A stretch of 64,000 bases of DNA from Congeria kusceri (lineage: Eukaryota; Mollusca; Bivalvia; Myida; Dreissenidae), in NCBI GenBank assembly GCA_027627225.1, contig CM051033.1, positions 11,066,558 to 11,130,557 of the forward strand, in the 5' to 3' direction. This document shows, piece by piece, positions 58,268 through 64,000 of the stretch. Under the pieces are notes generated by a model. It ran no database searches, was not told the DNA's origin, and saw nothing but the letters and a program-made list of their open reading frames with translations. Position numbers and translations under genes: made by a program. The first letter of the stretch is position 1. Each line of letters opens with the position of its first letter.

Positions 58268-58504
58268 TTGTGATTACATTAATAGGACCTTAATTATAGC
58301 AAGGGCACATTAATCTGACACACGTGAAATCTTATTAGAATAATGATGCGCTCAAATTGTTTCTTATATTTATTCTGGGGTTTTGTTCGAGCACGTGTTC
58401 ACACGTTCAGTGAAGCATTTTCAGTAGGATACACTGTCATCGATTTAACTGGGTTCTACTATGGGACTAATATTGTTATGGTAACGGTTCTATTATACAT
58501 TAAA

Positions 58505-58922
58505 TGCTTAAAGGTCAGTGTCAGGTTAATGTGCCCGATCTATAAACACTTTGTGACATGGCTGATCTCAGTTGGGCTGTCTATGATAGAAACATATAGC
58601 AATTAAAGGCGGTGTATACACATTTTTTTAAATCTGAATATTGCGTTTTTCTATTCAGATTTGTCCTGTATTTTATTACAAGCACATTGCTAATTAGACA
58701 TGTTTTCAGTAAATATGTATATTTAGCCGACATAAAGGTCAGTGCCCGGTTAATGTGCCCGATCTATAGATACTTTGTGAAATGGGTGATCTCAGTTGGG
58801 CTGTCTACGATACAAACATATAGCAACTAAAGGCGGGTATACATTTTTTTCAAAACTGAATATTTTATATTTCATTCAGATTTTGTCTTGTATTTTATTA
58901 CAAGCACATTACTAGTAAACAC
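58505..58922 (+). repeat. Direct repeat pair of ~227 bp
   Basis: Two diverged copies (about 58508-58695 and 58735-58922) share ggttaatgtgcccgatctat, ctcagttgggctgtctaYga and tgtattttattacaagcaca. Open frames over them have no domain. Confidence 0.85.
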
Positions 58923-58924
58923 AC

Positions 58925-59545
58925 CATTTTCGTTAATCGGCAATACCAGCCGACAATAATGAGTCGGTACTCGTGTTCTTCTGCTAGAGTAGCCCATTAT
59001 CGTTATCATCTCGACATATATAACTGTGCATATCTACAATGTATATGCAGTCCAGTCAAACAGTCCAAAATAGTTGCTGGATCATATTATGTCTCTTGAT
59101 TATGTATTTTTGAGCATTAGTATATTGCCATTTACTGTAGTTCCATTGTCAATTGAAACTCATGTATGTAATTGCATTCTTGAAATAAGTATAATGTTTT
59201 AAATGTAGTAATCATAACAAAATAAAAAGAACGACATGAATAATAAATGGGTATCTGCAGTACGACTATCACAAAAAAGTTATTTCTATCTCAGTAAAAA
59301 TATTATTATCATTAGAAATAATAACGTGTAAGATTTGGAACGAAAACGACGTTATCTATGTCATCTTGTTGTTTTTTTTACCACAACGATGCCTTCATTA
59401 GTGTGTCAACTATCTTTAAAGTTAGAGATTACACCATGGAGTTTATATTGATTTTAATGTTTCATTGTTCCACAATAAACTCAAGTAAGGTTCTTGTTTA
59501 TAAATCTAATAACTTCTTTTGTGAGTTAATAGCCCGGTGTCTGAT
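58925..59545. other. No feature seen
   Basis: AT-rich sequence without a recognisable gene or repeat. Confidence 0.4.
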
Positions 59546-59548
59546 GTT

Positions 59549-60460
59549 ATGTTCCCACTATCACGATTCGCGGCACGATTGAAATCGTGTTCTTAATCTT
59601 TGATTTATCGTGGTGATCTTATCAGATCTTGATGTCAGTCGAGTTAATGGTCGAAATGTGTGAACGGTTCAGTTTACAATTTTCTTTGATTAACACGATC
59701 AACTGCGACCATTTACATGCCCATTGCGATCATCGTTATCAGATCGTATTGCATCGTAACAAAGCGAAACAGATAATATCTAATCGTGCCTCCAAAACGT
59801 GGTGATCGGGGTCGATCTAAGGCAAGACAAACAGGAAGCTCTGTTGAAAAGTGTTGCAAGATTTCGCAAAAATCAATGAAGTAAATAGTCAGTCGGGCTG
59901 TATTTATATAAGGCCATACAAATTTGATTCTATGTTTAGCGTCACCATGATTTTTCGTACTCTACCAACCAGGCAGAAAAAAACAAGTCGATAAAAAAAC
60001 AACTTATTCATGACAGCGGTACAAGCTAACGCATATGTTTACTTTCAAAACTGTAATATATCATCTTCATATTGGAAACCTACTGTAATACAGTAAATTT
60101 AACAGTGTAAATTGACTTTGCACACTATGTTCTACAAATATTAGCAACAACACCGTTATTTTTCGAAAAATTTATTTGTCAAAATTGTTGCTTTTTCGTT
60201 CAGGCAGCCGAAAACCTACCAGCCCGAGGACGCTAAACATAGAATCGAATTTGTATGGCCTAATTCAGGTCCAGTCATAGTTCAAATCGTGATCTCCGTC
60301 GATCACGATCATGAAAGACATCTCGACCACAATCGTATCCTATCGTAACGGAGCGCAGATTCGTGATAAACATATCGGAACTTATCTGCACGTACTATAA
60401 CGTCCTAATTCCAATAGCACGATCGTGATGATCGTGTCAAATCGTATGGTGGCAAAGAAT
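59549..60460. mobile_element. Probable TIR element rich in cgatcgtga motifs, with nested insert
   Basis: The left end (ttcccactatcacgattcgc) and the inverse of the right end (ttgccaccatacgatttgac) are alike, and both flanks carry many atcgtga/tcacgat motifs. The centre is interrupted by the family D element at 59911-60261. Ends are approximate. Confidence 0.45.
59911..60261. mobile_element. TIR element family D, copy 2
   Basis: The termini aggccatacaaatttgattc and gaatcgaatttgtatggcct are inverted repeats extending to about 34 bp (tatgtttagcgtc). This is the best-preserved copy, 351 bp, non-coding. Confidence 0.88.
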
Positions 60461-60639
60461 TGTCTTACGATAACTACTTAAGGTTCGCAAAACGTTTCGT
60501 GTTACCACTTAATTTTCGTATTATTTATTTTATATCTTAATAGCGTTTTTTTTCGATTTAAGATATTTATTTGCTTTGTGCAAAACACACCTGAAACTGC
60601 CCAGAACTGACATTAGAATTTCAGTTAATAAAAACTTAT

Positions 60640-61640
60640 GCAGTATCACAAATATTAAGTAGTTAAAATTTGCGTTGTAAGATAATTATCACGATAATAT
60701 TCGTGTTAGATTACTGGCAATACGAATTGGGTTGCGAATACATTTGCATACATGAACATTAAGTGGTATCGCGAATATTAGCTAGATACGATGTGCGTTA
60801 TATGATAATTATCATGACAATATTCGTGTTTGATAACTGCCAACACGAATTGGTTAGCGAATACATTTGCGATACGTGAAAATTAAGTGGTATCACGAAT
60901 ATTAACGTGTTAAGATTTGCGTTGTAAGATAATTATCGTTATATTATTCGCGTTAGTAAGATAATACGGAAGACCTCGCGCACAAATTAAGTGGTAACAC
61001 GAATATTATCTAGTTAAGAATCGCGTTGTCAGATAATTATCATGACAATAGTCGTGTTAGTAAAATATTGCGGAAGACCTCGCGCACAAATTAAGTGGTA
61101 ACACGACTATTATCTTTTTAAGATTCGCGTTGTCAGATAATTATCATGATAATATTCGTGTAAGTAAGATAATGCGAAGACCTCACGCATAAATTAAGTG
61201 GTAACACTAATATTATCTAGTTAAGATTCGCGTTGTCAGATAATTATGATGATAATATTCGTGTTAGTAAGATAATGCGGAAGACCTCGCGCACAAATTA
61301 AGTGGTAACACGACCATTATCTAGTTAAGATTCACTTTGTCAGATAATTATCATGATAATGCACGCAAAAATTAAGTGGTAACACGAAGATTACCTAGTT
61401 CAGATTCGGTTGTCAGATAATTATCATGATAATATTCGTGTTAGTAAGATAATGCGGAAGACCTCGCGCACAAATTAAGTGGTAACACGAATATTATCTA
61501 TTTAAGATTCGCGTTGTCAGATAATTATCATGATAATATTCGTGTTAGTAAGATAATACGGAAGACCTAGAGCACAAATTAAGTGATATCGCTAATATTA
61601 ACGTGTTAAGGTTTGCATTTTAAAATAATTATCGTGATAA
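60640..61640. repeat. ~104-bp tandem array with a perfect palindrome
   Basis: About nine units, each with aagtggtaacacgaatatta, aagattcgcgttgtcagata, attatcatgataat and cggaagacctcgcgcacaaa. The 14-base attatcatgataat (for example 61140-61153) is a perfect palindrome. Units 60985 to 61570 are most alike. Confidence 0.93.
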
Positions 61641-61699
61641 TATTCGTGTTAGATACCTGGCAACATGAACTGGTTTGCGAATACGTTTTCGCCAGTATC

Positions 61700-62245
61700 G
61701 TTAGTTTAAGACGGTTTTTGCGGGTTTCCGCTCTGTGTGGTTTTCGTCGGTTTTGTTCAGTTTAAGTACTTTTGGGGGGATGAGGTGTCACGTTATTACG
61801 CTGATTTCATAATGCTTAATGCGTTTTTTGTTTTCGTTACTACTCTTCAACTATTAGGGGTTTTCGCTTTCTTTTCAGTAGGTTTTCGTTGGTTTCCGCT
61901 GTTTGGTTTCGTGTGTTTCTTCTGGTTTTCGCTAGATAAAGTAGGTTAACGCGGGAAATTTCGTGTGTTTGCTATAAATTTCGCGGGTTTTCGTTAGTTA
62001 TAGTATGTTTTTGCGGGTTTATGTGGATTTCGCGGGTTTCCACCGAAGTAAGAAGTAATGGTTTTCGTGAGATTCCATTAGTTTTAAGTACGTTTCCATA
62101 TTTTCGTCTAAGTGTCCGCTGTTTAATAATGATTTTTGAGGGTTTGGGGTTTATGTTAAGAAGATTTATATGGATTTTCGTGGGTTTTTGCTGGTTTTCG
62201 TGGGTTTCCGCTGGTATTCGGTGTGTATTCATATCCTTGAATACC
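61700..62245. repeat. Low-complexity ttttcg/gggttt-rich tract
   Basis: G/T-rich sequence with recurring ggttttcg, gcgggtttc and cgtgggttt words. Open frames on both strands are artefacts of the composition. Confidence 0.7.
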
Positions 62246-62308
62246 CACTTTTCTTTTCTCTTCGATTTTCCTCAGTCGTAACGAGCCAAGGAGACTAACA
62301 GATAAAGC

Positions 62309-62339
62309 CTTGTGGGTACAAATTTTACCCATAAGGCAT
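62309..62339. repeat. Hairpin
   Basis: The arms gccttgtgggt and acccataaggc pair over 11 bases with one G-T, around a 9-base loop. Confidence 0.6.
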
Positions 62340-62442
62340 TGGAGCTCGTCATTTTGGTCCAAACATAATGTTAGCATTCATGTATTTATTTTATCCTTTG
62401 CAATTTATTAATTCCCGCATACTACACTTGCTCTTGTTGTTT

Positions 62443-62836
62443 TAGTGTCCCCATGATTTGTCGAAACCTACCAACCAGGCAGGAAAAAACAGACAATGGG
62501 TTGATAAAAAAAATACATTTTTCTTTCACAACTTATTCATGGCAGTGGAACAATCTAAGCAAATGTTCACCTGCAAAACTGTTATATATCATCTTCATAT
62601 TGGGAACCTACTTTAACACAGTATTTTAACTGTGTACATTGACGAGTTGTAAACTGTTTTTTACAAGTATTATTAAAAAGACCTAAAAGTCTTTTTTTTC
62701 AAATGTTAAAATGATTTCCAACTGGATTGTTCACATTGTTAAAATTGTTGATTTTTTTTGCGTTCAGGCATCCAAAAAACCTACCAGCGATATACCTACG
62801 AGGACGCTCAACATAGAATCAAATTGGTATAGCCCA
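62443..62836. mobile_element. TIR element family D, copy 3 (left end degraded)
   Basis: Shares ctaccaaccaggcaggaaaa, caacttattcatggcagtgg and cgaggacgctcaacatagaa with the copies at 17057 and 59911. The right TIR is partly kept; the outermost left TIR is missing. Confidence 0.75.
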
Positions 62837-62839
62837 AAA

Positions 62840-63530
62840 CATAAAAGGAAAGTAATCACATGAACGCGTCATTTATTTCCATAAATGGCTTCTTTGGTAG
62901 ACTACCCTTTTTAAGTTTTAAAAAGTCCTGTACGATCTCTCCCAAAAACTGGTCCATAGATCGACAGCTAACGTCCTACATCGGATATCACAACTTTCAG
63001 TATCGTTTTAACTTTTATGAATTGCGGATGATTTTGACAAAGGTACCCACTAATACGCATATGAAACCGTTTCATGACGAACTAGACGTGTCACAGACAC
63101 GGATGCCCCCACGACACATGTTTGGACATAAACAAAGGGCATGTCGCCAACACTAATATATGCCTCCACAAATTTATTTTCGTATGTGTTCTAAAGTGGA
63201 AAAAAATGACAAAGGGACCATTATTCTGCCAAAATTGGTCGCAGCCAACATCCCTTCCGTTACGATCACATACATATTAAGGTTCTTCAGCTGTGAAAGT
63301 CTGTGCGAAATCCACCCACAAGTTAAAGAGGAGTTGAGACCACACAATTTCGTGAAGTATATATTCTGTGGAGGAAAAATGACAAAGGGTCATAAATCTG
63401 CCAAAATTGGTCAGGGCCAAAATTCCATCTCGATTCATTTCGGGACGTACGTTCGTACGTACGGACATACGCACGAACAAGTGCACTGCTTAATGCCTCC
63501 CACTTTGTGAGGGCATCAAAATGAATATGT
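62840..63530. other. Repeat-like sequence, no gene recognised
   Basis: Two related blocks (about 63196-63300 and 63376-63460) share aaaaatgacaaagggNc, tctgccaaaattggtc and gccaa. A palindromic cgtacgttcgtacgtacg lies at about 63446-63463. Frames at 62860-63156 and 63160-63510 have no domain. Confidence 0.45.
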
Positions 63531-63895
63531 ATACGTTAATGTCTGCAATCTGCCACGTTGGCGCGATACAAAATAAGAATGTTATTTTGAATCTGTCCGT
63601 ACATGAAAGGAACATACATGTAACTCTTTCATCCAAAACTAATATTCCTACTAATTGATGCAACCCTTTCATTGTAAAAATGAGTATGTACGCTTGTGTT
63701 TGTCCGTGCGTCTCTTTCATCCTAAAACTTATATTCCAAAATAAACTACAAATATTTTCAATGCACCATTACTTATATTCCCACAAATTGTTGCAACCCT
63801 TGCATGACAAAAATGAGTATGATAGTTAATATCTGCACTCTGCCAACTTTGAGCGATACAAAATGAGTATGTTAGTTTGAGTCTGTTCGTGTATG
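63531..63895. repeat. Degenerate direct repeats of ~150-170 bp
   Basis: Recurring aaaatgagtatgttagtttg, ctgcaatctgccacgttggc/ctgcactctgccaactttga and ctctttcatcctaaaactta words in direct order. Confidence 0.6.
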
Positions 63896-63905
63896 CCAAC
63901 GCGCG

Positions 63906-64000
63906 TTAGAAGCTGACGAACCACTCGACCTGCACGAAGAGATGCGTGTGCCGGCGGTTCACGTGCTCGCCGACGGTCCAGCGGGAGATGTCCACCTTTC
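63906..64000 (-). CDS. Probable terminal coding exon of an unidentified gene (partial)
   Basis: GC content rises sharply over the last 95 bases. On the minus strand one frame is open from the window edge to TAA at 63908-63906: KVDISRWTVGEH, VNRRHTHLFVQVEWFVSF, stop. The even amino-acid mix and GC-rich third positions look like a real C-terminus. The rest of the gene would lie to the right of the window. I do not recognise the family. Confidence 0.5.
   Translation of the reverse strand, partial: KVDISRWTVGEHVNRRHTHLFVQVEWFVSF

Overview
This is a eukaryotic, AT-rich, intron- and repeat-laden genomic window, most likely from a bivalve mollusc. The repeat families are of bivalve type: arrays carrying gaccttgacc-type units, a hairpin-bearing element ending in gtgagctaaaaa, and a palindromic element containing 'cacaggctaatcc'. 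They look dreissenid- or Mya-like to me, but that placement is inference. I see no prokaryotic operons, CRISPR arrays or ribosomal RNA genes.

The main gene is a complete 13-exon carotenoid oxygenase (BCO/RPE65/NinaB family) on the minus strand. It runs from a start codon at 33819 to a stop at 4242. I assembled it by hand from GT-AG introns with matching phase. The coding length is exactly 1560 nt (519 residues plus stop), and all four iron-binding histidines and the three second-shell glutamates are present. It spans 29.6 kb because nearly every intron is filled with repeats. Intron 12 holds a split dispersed repeat. Intron 11 holds a 20-bp minisatellite and a 60-bp triplication. Introns 10 to 7 hold several terminal-inverted-repeat (TIR) elements, a tRNA-derived SINE and a 1.8-kb bivalve-type element. 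Intron 6 holds a 35-bp minisatellite that is a tandem amplification of the exon 6 end together with its splice donor. Intron 5 holds a second hairpin-start element. Intron 1 (9.7 kb) holds a broken RNase-H-bearing LINE.

From 34.4 to 45.3 kb the window is mobile-element debris: an internally deleted hAT transposase, a nearly full-length but broken LINE (ORF1 plus EN/RT) on the plus strand, and a 32-bp purine-rich minisatellite split by a LINE ORF1 fragment. There is also a possible small cystine-knot-type exon at 42.4 kb.

From 45.4 to 58.3 kb lies a TIR transposon with palindromic subterminal repeats, overlapped by a recent direct tandem duplication (about 5.05 kb, units 47495-52546 and 52547-57452). 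Each unit carries a 512-bp TIR element that itself contains a tRNA-like gene. Each also carries a decayed gene combining an OTU-like protease segment, a vertnin-like middle segment and a MULE-like transposase.

From 58.3 to 63.9 kb there are further tandem and inverted repeats, including a 104-bp array around a perfect palindrome. The last 95 bases look like the terminal coding exon of another minus-strand gene that continues beyond the window.
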